Counted from the first letter of the stretch, positions 54,040-62,785 are shown. The stretch is DNA of 64,000 nucleotides from Chitinophaga arvensicola (GCF_900110835.1 NZ_FOJG01000002.1:124001-188000), one strand, 5' to 3'. Program-made: numbers and translations. Notes: a model not told the origin generated them from the sequence alone.

Positions 54040-54831
54040 ATGATGATGAATCAACAAGGGGACAATGCGCCCATTCTCGATGTGAAAGCGCTGCATATCC
54101 GTTATGGTGCTTTTGAAGCGGTGAAAGACGTGTCATTCGACGTATATGGCGGGGAGATTTTTGGTTTGCTGGGGCCTAACGGCGCTGGTAAAACGAGTAC
54201 GCTCAGTGCTATAGAAGGGTTGCTGAAGCCGGTTTCGGGACAGATCACCGTAGCGGGTTTTAATACACGGGAGAAGCCATTGCACGCCCGTGCCAATATG
54301 GGCGTACAATTACAGGCTACCAGCTTTCAGCCGGAGCTTACCATCGGGGAGATTATCCGGCTTTTTGCCAGTATTTACGGGGTGGAGCTGGGAGAGGATA
54401 CTATCCGGGAGAAGCTGGCTGCGATTAACCTGGAAGATGCTGCCGGCAAAAAGATTGCGCAGCTTTCCGGTGGGCAGCAACAGCGGGTATCGCTGTTGAT
54501 ATCCACTATCCATCATCCGCAGCTGGTGTTGCTGGATGAACCTACTACCGGTCTGGATCCGCAGTCGCGGCGCCAGCTCTGGGAAAGAATTGAATATTTC
54601 CGCAACAACGGACATGCGGTATTACTTACTACTCACTCCATGGAAGAAGCCGAAGCGGTTTGCGACCGTATTGCTATTATTGATCATGGCCGTATTATCG
54701 CTATTGATACACCGGCAGCCTTAATAGAAAAGCATTTGCATGATCCGGAGGTATTGAAGGTTGTCCGGAAAGGAAAAGTTACTTTGGAAGATGTGTTTAT
54801 CGGATTAACTGGCACGGCTGTACGCTCATAA
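54040..54831 (+). CDS. ABC transporter ATP-binding protein
   Basis: A 263-residue ATPase with Walker A GPNGAGKTST (residues 45-54), Q-loop region, signature LSGGQQQR, Walker B LVLLDEP and the switch His in LTTHSMEEAE. The ATG at 54040 is the first of three in a row. It pairs with the ABC-2 permease 15 bp downstream as a two-gene exporter; the substrate (drug, lipid or polysaccharide) cannot be read. Confidence 0.93.
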   Translation: MMMNQQGDNAPILDVKALHIRYGAFEAVKDVSFDVYGGEIFGLLGPNGAGKTSTLSAIEGLLKPVSGQITVAGFNTREKPLHARANMGVQLQATSFQPELTIGEIIRLFASIYGVELGEDTIREKLAAINLEDAAGKKIAQLSGGQQQRVSLLISTIHHPQLVLLDEPTTGLDPQSRRQLWERIEYFRNNGHAVLLTTHSMEEAEAVCDRIAIIDHGRIIAIDTPAALIEKHLHDPEVLKVVRKGKVTLEDVFIGLTGTAVRS

Positions 54832-54846
54832 CCTCACGCTATCAAC

Positions 54847-55596
54847 ATGGAAACAAGAATACCAAAAAATACTACTGTGATGGCCGCTTTGCTGCGTGCC
54901 GATTTTACCACGCTATGGCGTAACCGCCGTTCTTTCCGTTTGGTGCTGATTGTACCGCTTATCATTCTGGTATCCTGGAAAGGGCTGGTAGATAAGCTGG
55001 GGGGCGTGTTTGTACTGTCGTCCTGTATTACCATCGGTCTTACCAGCATCGGACTGATGGGTTATTCCAATGCCATTGCGCGCGACCGCGACCGGGGCGT
55101 ATTTCAGCGGCTCCGCGTAGGGCCGGTATCTTCCTGGACAATTATGATCAGCCGCCTGCTGGTGCAGATCGCGATGATCATGGTCATGACGTTGCTGGTA
55201 TTTATAGGTGGCTACTACATCGATCATATTCATGTGTCGCCGTTGGGTTATATTGCTGGCTTGCTGATGTCTTTACTGGGAGGCGCCGTATACCTGGGAT
55301 TGGGGCAGGCTATTGTGGGAAGGTTTAAAAACCCGGAAACGGTGAACTCTATCACCCGCCTGGTTTATTTTATCTTCATCATGATTGGTATGTTCGGAGA
55401 ACTGGGCTTGCTGGGTAAAGAAACGCAGGAGATCATGAGTTGGTCGCCCTATGGTGTGGTGCGGGAAATACTGGCGGCCAGCCTGGAACCATCTGCCTGG
55501 ACATTTAAAACCACCTATGCGTTATTGGCAGCTGTTGCTTACACCATTATGTTTGTAGTATTGGGTGTGAAGTGGTTTAAGTGGGAAAATAAATAA
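54847..55596 (+). CDS. ABC-2-type transporter permease
   Basis: A 249-residue inner-membrane permease with six helices and the ABC-2 layout (DFTTLWRNRRSFRLVLIVPL start; GLGQAIVGRFKNPETVNSI; FIMIGMFGELGLLG; WSPYGVVREIL). Partner of the upstream ATPase. A bidirectional terminator follows within 6 bp. Confidence 0.9.
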   Translation: METRIPKNTTVMAALLRADFTTLWRNRRSFRLVLIVPLIILVSWKGLVDKLGGVFVLSSCITIGLTSIGLMGYSNAIARDRDRGVFQRLRVGPVSSWTIMISRLLVQIAMIMVMTLLVFIGGYYIDHIHVSPLGYIAGLLMSLLGGAVYLGLGQAIVGRFKNPETVNSITRLVYFIFIMIGMFGELGLLGKETQEIMSWSPYGVVREILAASLEPSAWTFKTTYALLAAVAYTIMFVVLGVKWFKWENK

Positions 55597-55601
55597 ACAA
55601 A

Positions 55602-55631
55602 CGCCGGGATGCTTCATGAAACATCCCGGCG
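55602..55631. terminator. Bidirectional terminator between ABC and sulfatase genes
   Basis: CGCCGGGATG / CATCCCGGCG, perfect 10-bp stem with a 10-base loop, 6 bp from each of two convergent stop codons (55596 and 55638). Confidence 0.75.
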
Positions 55632-55637
55632 CGATAC

Positions 55638-57122
55638 TTACTTTCCTTTATCTGTTTTGGAATTAATAAATTCCCATTCGTTGATATGTGCGTTGCGGTG
55701 TTCTTTTTTTACAATCTCATCAAAGGCTGGTAGCATCGATGCATGCGTAGCTGCTACATCGTGTTCTTCTGAACGATCGGTACTGAGGTCATATAGTTCC
55801 CAGGCAGCCGCAGGATTTTTCTTCAGTCCGTTTTTAATGGCTTTCCATTTTCCCATGCGGATAGCAATAGCGCCGCCCTTCTCCGGATATTCGAAATAGA
55901 GGTACTTTCTATCGGTTTGTTGTGCATTGCGGCCGGTCATTTCCGGCAGCAATGAAATGCCGTCGTTCGCCGGCGCCGGAATGCCCGCTATAGCGGCGAT
56001 AGTGGCCATCATGTCATATTGCACGGATGGAAGTTCGGAGGTCCTGCCTGCCGGTATTTTGCCTGGCCAGCGGGCTATCAGCGGCTCCCGGATCCCTCCT
56101 TCGTAAAGGTCCATTTTAAGTCCTCTTAAGCCACCGGTGCTGTTGAAAAAAGCAGCGTCTACACCGCCGTTGAAAGTGGCGCCGTTATCGCTGGAAAACA
56201 TGATAATAGTGTTGTTGTCAAGGCCCAGACTTGCTACGAGGTTCATGATAACACCTACCTGTGAGTCGAGGTAAGTGATCATGGCAGCGTAAGCCGACAA
56301 CGGGTATTTATGCGGCGTGTATCCCTGCTGGCCATAGTAAGGTTTTTCATTGAATTGCCCGAGGTAAGCCTTCACCGCACTGTCTGGTACCTGGAGGGAA
56401 ATGTGCGGAATGGTGTAAGGAAGATAAAGGAAGAAAGGGTCTTTCTGATGGTCTTTTATAAAGCGGGTCGCTTTTTTTGTCAGTTCATCTACGGCATAAT
56501 CCTTCCCTTTAAATTTATCGAAATCCGCATCTGTGGCGGTAGCTGGCGATAAAGTCTGGTGTACATTGATATAGGTGTTATTCAGTGGATCCGTTTTACC
56601 ATTTTCCCAGAGATGGGTAGGGTAGTAGTTGTGTGCCTGCTTCTGATCGAGATAGCCGTAGAAATAGTCGAAGCCCTGGCGTTTTGGATCGCCGGTGCTG
56701 TACGACATTCCCAATCCCCATTTGCCGATGGCGCCCGTGGTATAACCTGCTTTTTGTAACATGGTACCAATGGTGACCGTACCTTCCGGTAAAGGCATTT
56801 GTCCGCCTTCCAGTGAATCCGGGAAGCCGCCCATTTCATAATTGCCACGGATATAAGCGTGGCCACCATGCCGGCCGGTCAGCAGCATACAGCGGGCTGG
56901 TGCGCATACAGGCGTACTGGTATAAAACTGGTTAAAGTGAATGCCTTCTGCCGACAGGCGGTCGAGGTGCGGGGTTTTTATCTTCTGTTGACCATAAGGG
57001 CCTGTTTCTGCATATCCCATGTCATCGGCATAGATGAATATGATATTGGGTTTCCGCGTTTGCGCCTCTGAAATAATACCCTGCAGGACGAGTAGCCCGA
57101 GCAGCAAAGTTCTTTTAACCAT
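55638..57122 (-). CDS. Arylsulfatase-type sulfatase
   Basis: A 494-residue exported sulfatase (signal to about 20, GIISEAQ). The active-site motif is C73-A-P-A-R (PVCAPARCMLLTGR), whose Cys is converted to formylglycine by an anaerobic or FGE-type maturase encoded elsewhere. Calcium ligands are expected at D33-D34 (YADDMGY) and in SSDNGA. Substrate unknown: sulfated glycans or aryl sulfates. The ATG at 57122 was chosen; extending upstream to 57221 would overlap the neighbouring gene. It lies 58 bp after the CBS-domain gene, possibly in one transcript. Confidence 0.92.
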   Translation of the reverse strand: MVKRTLLLGLLVLQGIISEAQTRKPNIIFIYADDMGYAETGPYGQQKIKTPHLDRLSAEGIHFNQFYTSTPVCAPARCMLLTGRHGGHAYIRGNYEMGGFPDSLEGGQMPLPEGTVTIGTMLQKAGYTTGAIGKWGLGMSYSTGDPKRQGFDYFYGYLDQKQAHNYYPTHLWENGKTDPLNNTYINVHQTLSPATATDADFDKFKGKDYAVDELTKKATRFIKDHQKDPFFLYLPYTIPHISLQVPDSAVKAYLGQFNEKPYYGQQGYTPHKYPLSAYAAMITYLDSQVGVIMNLVASLGLDNNTIIMFSSDNGATFNGGVDAAFFNSTGGLRGLKMDLYEGGIREPLIARWPGKIPAGRTSELPSVQYDMMATIAAIAGIPAPANDGISLLPEMTGRNAQQTDRKYLYFEYPEKGGAIAIRMGKWKAIKNGLKKNPAAAWELYDLSTDRSEEHDVAATHASMLPAFDEIVKKEHRNAHINEWEFINSKTDKGK

Positions 57123-57180
57123 TACCTTCAAATTGTTTGCATCAAGATAGAAAGGTTCCGGTAGATAATCTATAGCACTT

Positions 57181-58461
57181 TCACGATTGCGCAAGCGTTT
57201 GCGTCCGGATAATGACTTCATCGATACGGTGATGATCCATCTTTTTTATCTCAAAGGAAACCTGGTTCAGCATTACTTTTTCTCCGGGTACGGGAATATG
57301 CCGGAGCTTATCGATGAGTAGACCGGCAATGGTGATGTCTTCTTTTTCATATTCCCGGAGCCATTCAAAATTCAGTGTTTCGCGGATATAACTCAGGCGG
57401 GTATAGCCGTAGGTAAGCCAGCTTTTATCCGGTTGCTGCACCAGGTATCGCTCGGTGGCATTGAATCCTGGCAAACTTCCACCCAGTAAACCGGATACAA
57501 TATCGTGATAGGAGATGATGCCTTCACATTCGCCATACTCATTGATCACTACGCCCATGTTAGTGCCTTCGCGTCGCAGTTGCTGGAAAATATCATATAC
57601 TTCCTGGTTCACCGACAAAAAAGAAACGGCATTCAGCAGCTCCGGCACCCGTTTCTCCGGGTAAAGAAAGAACTCCCTGACACCCAGCGCACCCATCACT
57701 TCCCGTGTACTGCCCGTCACCGGGAAGGTGCGATGTATACTACGTTTAATCGTTTCCGTTATCTCTTCCCGGCTCATTTCTTCGCGGACATAAGTGATCA
57801 TGCTCGCCGGCGTCATGATGTTTTCTGCAGTAAGATCATAAGAAGAGAAGAGGTTCTTATGCAGGATCAACTCGCCTTTATCGATGAGCCCCTGTTTGTA
57901 TGCGGCGGTCAGCATCCCCCGTATATCATTCTCCGTTAGTTTTTCTTCGCGGATGGTATTCACAGAAAACAGGCCCAGTATGAATTTGGTGCTGGCGGTT
58001 AATAACTTGATGAAAGGGTAGGTGATCTTTGAAAAAATGATCATCGAAGGTGTGATGAGGTAAGATACCTTCATAGGATCAAGCAGGGCCAGGGTTTTAG
58101 GGATCAGTTCCCCGATAACAATGGTCAGATACGTAATGCTGCCTACGCCCATGATCAATGCTGCGAGGTGTGCCATGCTAGTATGAAGTCCCCAGGAAAC
58201 AAATACCGGCTCCAGCCAGGCGGCCATGAGGTCGCCTCCGTATAGCCCTTCCAGTATGCCTACCAACGTAATACCTACCTGTACTGCACTGAGAAATTCA
58301 TCCGGATCCTTGATGAGATTCAATACACTCACAGCCTTCTTGTTTCCGCTGTCAGCCTGTTGTTGCAGCAATGTTTTGTCGATCGAAATTAAACCAATCT
58401 CCGCAATGGAGAAGTAAAAGTTGAGCGCAATAAGGACGAGTATGATAATGATAGAAGCCAT
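57181..58461 (-). CDS. CNNM/HlyC-type membrane protein with CBS pair
   Basis: A 426-residue protein: DUF21/CNNM membrane domain (about 1-190, four helices, SIAEIGLISIDKTLLQQ), a CBS pair (about 205-325, ENIMTPASMITYVREE, EVYDIFQQLRREGTNMGVVINEYGE), and a CorC_HlyC transporter-associated domain (about 340-420, DITIAGLLIDKLRHIPVPGE). Proteins of this class act in Mg2+ or Co2+ efflux; older names call them hemolysins. No contact to neighbours is evident. Confidence 0.9.
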   Translation of the reverse strand: MASIIIILVLIALNFYFSIAEIGLISIDKTLLQQQADSGNKKAVSVLNLIKDPDEFLSAVQVGITLVGILEGLYGGDLMAAWLEPVFVSWGLHTSMAHLAALIMGVGSITYLTIVIGELIPKTLALLDPMKVSYLITPSMIIFSKITYPFIKLLTASTKFILGLFSVNTIREEKLTENDIRGMLTAAYKQGLIDKGELILHKNLFSSYDLTAENIMTPASMITYVREEMSREEITETIKRSIHRTFPVTGSTREVMGALGVREFFLYPEKRVPELLNAVSFLSVNQEVYDIFQQLRREGTNMGVVINEYGECEGIISYHDIVSGLLGGSLPGFNATERYLVQQPDKSWLTYGYTRLSYIRETLNFEWLREYEKEDITIAGLLIDKLRHIPVPGEKVMLNQVSFEIKKMDHHRIDEVIIRTQTLAQS

Positions 58462-58567
58462 ATGGACAGCGGTTGTGAACTACTTAACAACGGGGTGGGA
58501 CTATTGTTTATTGCGCTGGTTTTCAGGGTGGTGGTGGGGGTTAACTGAAAAAATATCTCACTGAAAT

Positions 58568-58598
58568 TTTGGAAAAATGGAAACGCTGCTTATATTTG
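58568..58598 (+). promoter_or_regulatory. Promoter of tRNA-Leu
   Basis: -33 TTTG (58568-58571), 19-bp spacer, perfect -7 box TATATTTG (58591-58598): the full Bacteroidota primary-sigma promoter. It lies 22 bp before the tRNA. Confidence 0.8.
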
Positions 58599-58620
58599 CA
58601 GCCCTGACACAATATCAGTT

Positions 58621-58704
58621 GCCCAGATGGCGAAATTGGTAGACGCACTGTGTTCAGGTCGCAGCGCCTGCAAGGGTGTGCTGGTTCGAATCCAGTTCTG
58701 GGCA
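58621..58704 (+). tRNA. tRNA-Leu (anticodon CAG)
   Basis: 84 bases with a complete class II cloverleaf: acceptor GCCCAGA/TCTGGGC, D-arm with TGGTAGA, anticodon stem CTGTG/CGCAG around loop TTCAGGT (anticodon CAG), a long variable arm, and T-loop TTCGAAT. Discriminator A; the CCA end is not encoded. Its 3' end borders the island described below and is a likely integration site. Confidence 0.97.
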
Positions 58705-58708
58705 CTAG

Positions 58709-58746
58709 AAAAGGTTGTAAGTATTTGACTTACAACCTTTTTTGTT
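58709..58746 (+). terminator. Rho-independent terminator after tRNA-Leu
   Basis: 14-bp perfect stem AAAAGGTTGTAAGT / ACTTACAACCTTTT with loop ATTTG and a continuing T-run, 4 bases after the tRNA. Confidence 0.9.
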
Positions 58747-58747
58747 T

Positions 58748-58966
58748 GTGTCAATGTCGTTTTTGTCCGGTTTTTTTCGCTTTTATTCACCAATCACGAC
58801 ACAAATTGACACACCACATGACACACGCTTCATTTCTCCAAAGCTATTACCCACCGGCATTTTGGCAGTATGTCAACACGACACGCAAGCCTTCAAAAAA
58901 TTCTTTTCCTCCGCTTTTTTTCGCTTTGGCTCGATTTTAAAAATTGCCTCAAATCCTTACTGACAC
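58748..58966. repeat. Cluster of GACAC repeats between tRNA-Leu and the integrase
   Basis: GACAC occurs at 58798, 58808, 58820, 58880 and 58962 on the plus strand and once inverted (GTGTC at 58748), several as TGACACA or CGACAC. Two T-rich TTTTTTTCGCTTT copies also occur (near 58772 and 58915). The 58705-59012 gap has no gene. Position between an integration-type tRNA and an integrase gene suggests arm-type integrase sites, but this is inference. Confidence 0.45.
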
Positions 58967-59012
58967 GGCATACTATTAGTGCCAATGGTTTCACTTTCAA
59001 AATCATTGGAGC

Positions 59013-60073
59013 ATGAATTATCTGAAACGTAAGAATACTAAAGGCGATAAAACATACTACTATTACGACTTGGGCCGTGAGAAAGGACAACGTCCGGCGA
59101 CTGGCATTTTCGTATATACAAAGCCGAAAGACGCAATACAGAAGCAGCATAACAAGCAGGCATTGGCTTTATTGGAGTTAAAAAAGAGTCAGGCCATCAT
59201 TGAGCAGCAGTCTATCGGCACAGCGTTTATACCAGCGCATAAGTTCAAAGAGAACTTTCTCGACTATTACGAAGAGTATGTAAACAATAATAAGCGGGAT
59301 GGCAACCGTCATCTGGAAAGTAGTCTGAAACAGTTCCGGTTGTTTCTTGGCTCTTCCATTATTTCACCAGGTAATATAACAGAAAATACCTGCAAAGCAT
59401 TTCGTAGGTTCTTGTTAGATAAATATACCGGAGAGACGCCCGCCGATTATTACACCCGATTTAAATGGGTGCTGACTGCGGCCACTGCTGATGGCTATTT
59501 CAGGATAAACCCCACAGAAAAGGTAACTGCTAAATCAAATCCCAGTACCCGGCTGAAAGAACATCTGGAAGTTCCGGAATATCTGGAACTCCTAAATACT
59601 CCATGCACCAACGAAGAGGTAAAGGATGCCTTTATTTTTTGCTGTTATACTGGTCTGCGTTGGGTAGCCAAATCAACGGGGTTAAACTAACCACACGTAT
59701 CATTCAGGCCAAAACCGGCTTGCCTGTTACGCTCACATTGCATCCTATTGCCCGCATGATAGTGGAAAAAAGAAAGCGGTCAGGTACGGGCTTACTGTTT
59801 CGCTTACCCACAGCAGATGGGGCTAATAAGGTACTGGAAAAATGGATTAGCGCAACTGACATAGGCAAATATATAACATGGTCTTGCGCGCGGTTGAGTT
59901 TTGCCATACTGTTGAAAGATAAATTGGTAGATGACCCTACAATTGCTTATTTGATGGGGCATTACCGGGATAGATTTATCAGCCAGAATTCATATCACCC
60001 CAGGAACAAAAGCGGAGATAGACGCAGTGAAAACTCAACAAATAATCTGCAACATCTTGCACAACGCTTTTAA
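59013..60073 (+). pseudogene. Tyrosine recombinase (integrase), broken by deletion and frameshift
   Basis: The N-terminal part (59013-59690, 225 residues) has the arm-binding and SAM-like core domains and the first catalytic Arg (CCYTGLRWV), then runs into a stop. The reading continues in another frame from about 59660 (INGVKLTTRIIQAKTG) through KYITWSCARLSF, YLMGHYRD and a possible Tyr at SYHP. Family members usually carry about nine more residues (WVDVKPL...W-QI type) at the break, so a small deletion plus frame change is inferred. The expected HxxR box reads SCAR, so its His is also lost. The element is probably no longer able to integrate or excise by itself. Confidence 0.8.
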
Positions 60074-60353
60074 ATATTGTGGTACTGGAACCACTATTTA
60101 TTTTTATGCGCTTATCACTGATGGCGCTCTAAAGTTCTATGTTACCAGCTACGGAATGACTATTCCCAGAGAGAAGCGCAAATTAATTTTTGAGCCATAT
60201 CAGACACTAGAAAAAGGTAAAGCAAGTGTCGGTCTTGGGCTGTATCTCTGTAAAAAATACACGGAATTGCTGGATGGAATGATCTCCGTCTTTAGTAGAA
60301 ATGGTATAACAAAGTTTAACGTATCGCTTCCCGTAACCATGAAAAACCAGTGA
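60027..60353 (+). pseudogene. Truncated histidine-kinase ATPase domain
   Basis: About 108 residues matching the C-terminal HATPase_c half of a sensor kinase: N-box NILHNAFKYC, F-box IFEPYQ and G2 box VGLGLYLCKKYTELLDG, but the G1 box is degraded (SYGMTIP instead of DxGxG). There is no dimerisation or sensor domain; the ORF starts at a GTG inside the integrase end in a different frame. It looks like a kinase 3' end joined to the integrase remnant by a recombination event. Whether it is expressed is unknown. Confidence 0.65.
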
Positions 60354-60358
60354 CCATT

Positions 60359-60613
60359 ATGCACAAGAATTTATTGAATGACCTTCAGGAATTGTTAACC
60401 TCAACGCCAATTTTATTAAGGAATCGTGTATGTGAAGAGTGTGATTGGAGTCTTTCCACCTATTACCGAAAGTCCAAACCGTTTAAGGATTTGAAGAGTG
60501 GATCAACCCCGCATCCGGGTATAAGCAATGCAGAAAAGGAGATGATTAAACGAATGGCTAAAGAAATAAAGGCTACTATTAACCGTGACCTTGATAAGAT
60601 TTTAATGTACTGA
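60359..60613 (+). CDS. Small island-associated protein, 84 residues
   Basis: A small basic protein (MHKNLLNDLQELL...) with CEEC, a WSLSTYYRK block and a helical end NAEKEMIKRMAKEIKATIN. Its function is not known, but ORFs with a W-S-x-x-T-Y-Y-R-K and S-N-A-E-K pattern are familiar from mobile regions of this phylum (recollection, not checked). The ATG at 60359 was chosen; a GTG at 60350 overlaps the preceding stop. A decayed second copy of its 3' end lies at 62985-63070. Confidence 0.6.
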   Translation: MHKNLLNDLQELLTSTPILLRNRVCEECDWSLSTYYRKSKPFKDLKSGSTPHPGISNAEKEMIKRMAKEIKATINRDLDKILMY

Positions 60614-60627
60614 TTTTGAATTTGATT

Positions 60628-60665
60628 GCCCTGAAATTGGATTAGAAATGATCCAATTTCAGGGC
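60628..60665. repeat. Long perfect inverted repeat between convergent genes
   Basis: GCCCTGAAATTGGAT / ATCCAATTTCAGGGC, 15-bp perfect arms, 8-base loop, 14 bp after the small ORF. No T-run on the plus strand. Either a terminator shared by convergent genes or a remnant of a mobile-element end. Confidence 0.6.
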
Positions 60666-60757
60666 TAAATATTTCGTTTGCCCCTAACAGAAAGGTGCGA
60701 GTTCCGAGTGGCTTTTTCACCTAAAGCGGCCGACTGCGGAGGCTGCTTTCAAGTTCA

Positions 60758-60826
60758 TTGTGTAACAATGATACAACTTGCTGGATGCTAGGATAGCAGC
60801 CTTTAAAATTTGATTTGTGTAACAAT
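60758..60826 (+). repeat. 12-bp direct repeat TTGTGTAACAAT
   Basis: Identical copies at 60758-60769 and 60815-60826 (57 bp apart), with a small TGCTA-GGA-TAGCA inverted repeat between them. They lie in the gap between the small ORF and the stop of the ATPase-nuclease gene; no coding sequence there. Function unknown, possibly a target-site or integration scar. Confidence 0.4.
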
Positions 60827-60868
60827 CTGATAAAAAAAGTTTACCTAATTGTGGATAGAGGTTGGTTT

Positions 60869-62785
60869 TTAAAACATTGAAAGCTGAGCTTTATCGTTAA
60901 GATAAACTTTCATCCTCGATTCTTTTAGGAAAGGGGCTTGTTTGATTTTGGATGATAGATTAAACAATCTGCTTTGGGCCCTCCGGATTACCATGTCATA
61001 CTCCATAGGTATGATGGTCACACGGCCATCCATTTCATTCGTTCTCCCTGCTTCTAAAGGATCTAAATTACTACCTAGTACAAAGCAGACCACCTTAGAA
61101 TAGTCCTTTAGTAATCCATGAGAAAATAACTCCTTCACATATTTCCATGATTGCCCTTTCTCATCTCTGCCGATAGATACTCCCGGGCGCTTCAATTCAA
61201 CAACTACTAGTCTGTCTACTCCAATCTCGCCAAAATCTTCATTATCATATTTAGGTAATGAATATAAACCTACAGTGCTGTTAGGAAGAACAACAAAGTC
61301 GGGTCGAATAGTACTTCCCTTAATATCTGCACCAAATATTTTTTGAATAACTTGTGTCATCCCTTTATTGGATGTATATTCGATTGTCTCATATTCAGGG
61401 CCAAAAATCCATAGCCCTCTATGGAACAGCGGCTGTAATTCTTGGACTTCATCAGTAGTTTCATTTAATACCTTCTCCTGCAATTTCTCCAAAAGCTTAG
61501 TCCTCCATTCAATTTCATCAAGGACAACCTTTGCTAAATCAATATCCCACTTCTCTAAAATTTTATTCAAATCATTTAAATCTTCAACGGATGCTGCTGC
61601 CAAAGCATGAATAAGTCCATATTTAGATTCAGAAGTTTCAAGTTTAGCTAATAAAGCGGCAATTTTTTCTAGCTCATCACTTCCAATTGATGGGCATTCT
61701 TCCTGAACTTCTTTTACAAATTTCTCCCATTTTTCTCTTCCTACAATCCCCATTTTCCTTAACGTGGGCTTAATATTATTCTCAATATCTTTAAATGTTT
61801 CATCCCTCTGGCTTTTGCTTAAATTTAATACATGATTTTTTATCTCTTTATAAATCTCCATACTTGCTTTTTTGTAAGCTTCGTCGTAGATTCGAAATGA
61901 AGTCCAGTCAGCTAAAACTGAATTTTCCAAGCAATCAGCATTCACTATAAATATGTATCTTTTTGCTATTGATTTTCGCCCATCCACAAGATGTTCACTT
62001 CCACTTCCTTTCCATGTACATTCGCCAACCAAACGATTCTTTACTTGCCAGGCTATACCATGCAACTGCGTTGTCTTATCTGTTGCCTGAATGTCTATTA
62101 TCTTGATTGGAAATTCACCGACATCTTTAACTATAACTCTAATTTCTTCTATATGGTCCTTAGGGACATCTTCAAATGTTATTTCAGTATTATTTAGTTT
62201 CACTTTGAAGTTAGGATCTACCAAAAATCTCATTCCAATCTCCTTTTTAATATCGTCAATTGAAATTTGGGGCCTTATGGAATGCTTAATGAAAATTGTG
62301 GTACCGTGGGATATAGTAGAATCCTTTGTTTCAATTTTTTGATATGTCAATCTATTATTGCCATCTATTGAAATGTCATAAGTATTTTGTAGATTATTTT
62401 TTGAAGTAGATACTGTAAATACGTTACCAAAGGCGAAACTTGCCATTCTCCCTTTTCCATTTTTACCAAAAGCTGGCCTTGAGGCAATTTTATCTCTATG
62501 TGAGGGAGGGATTAGCGCCATTCCTCCAATATCTTTAATGCGATCATATGCCAGTACCATAAATCTACTTTCAAATTCTCCCTCAGTCATCCCATGTCCA
62601 TTATCAGAAATTTCAAATCGATCTCCATCTGATTCCGGCCATGTTATATTAACTTCAGTCGATCCTGCATCCCAAGCATTAGCAATCAGTTCTATTATAG
62701 CTACTTTGGGTTCACAGAATATCGCTGAGCCAACAAAAGATTCTAAAAATCGATCTGCAAAGGTTGCGTGGTGTTTTTGACTCAT
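60869..62785 (-). CDS. GHKL ATPase fused to a Shedu-like PD-(D/E)xK nuclease domain
   Basis: A 638-residue protein. The N-terminal half (about 5-320) is a GHKL (Hsp90/MutL/MORC-type) ATPase: N-box E32...N36...D39 (IELIANAWDAG), G1 box D61-NGHGM, lid GKNGKGRMASFAFG (107-120), G3 box HGTTIFI (160-166), then a transducer-like domain. The middle (320-445) is helical. The C-terminal part (about 450-638) opens with HRGLWIFGPEYE and has a PD-(D/E)xK nuclease core: D496 (RPDFVV), E530-L-K532 (VVVELKRPG) and Q545-xxx-Y549, resembling the DUF4263/Shedu family. The start at 62785 begins right before the ATPase domain; an in-frame ATG at 62890 would add 35 residues. Probably a phage-defence effector, ATP-gated nuclease. 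Inference. Confidence 0.8.
   Translation of the reverse strand: MSQKHHATFADRFLESFVGSAIFCEPKVAIIELIANAWDAGSTEVNITWPESDGDRFEISDNGHGMTEGEFESRFMVLAYDRIKDIGGMALIPPSHRDKIASRPAFGKNGKGRMASFAFGNVFTVSTSKNNLQNTYDISIDGNNRLTYQKIETKDSTISHGTTIFIKHSIRPQISIDDIKKEIGMRFLVDPNFKVKLNNTEITFEDVPKDHIEEIRVIVKDVGEFPIKIIDIQATDKTTQLHGIAWQVKNRLVGECTWKGSGSEHLVDGRKSIAKRYIFIVNADCLENSVLADWTSFRIYDEAYKKASMEIYKEIKNHVLNLSKSQRDETFKDIENNIKPTLRKMGIVGREKWEKFVKEVQEECPSIGSDELEKIAALLAKLETSESKYGLIHALAAASVEDLNDLNKILEKWDIDLAKVVLDEIEWRTKLLEKLQEKVLNETTDEVQELQPLFHRGLWIFGPEYETIEYTSNKGMTQVIQKIFGADIKGSTIRPDFVVLPNSTVGLYSLPKYDNEDFGEIGVDRLVVVELKRPGVSIGRDEKGQSWKYVKELFSHGLLKDYSKVVCFVLGSNLDPLEAGRTNEMDGRVTIIPMEYDMVIRRAQSRLFNLSSKIKQAPFLKESRMKVYLNDKAQLSMF

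Noticed and set aside
59603..60073. Independent gene for the integrase C-terminal half
   Set aside because: Its first 20 residues are nonsense relative to the family and the true frame joins the upstream half; it is part of one broken gene.
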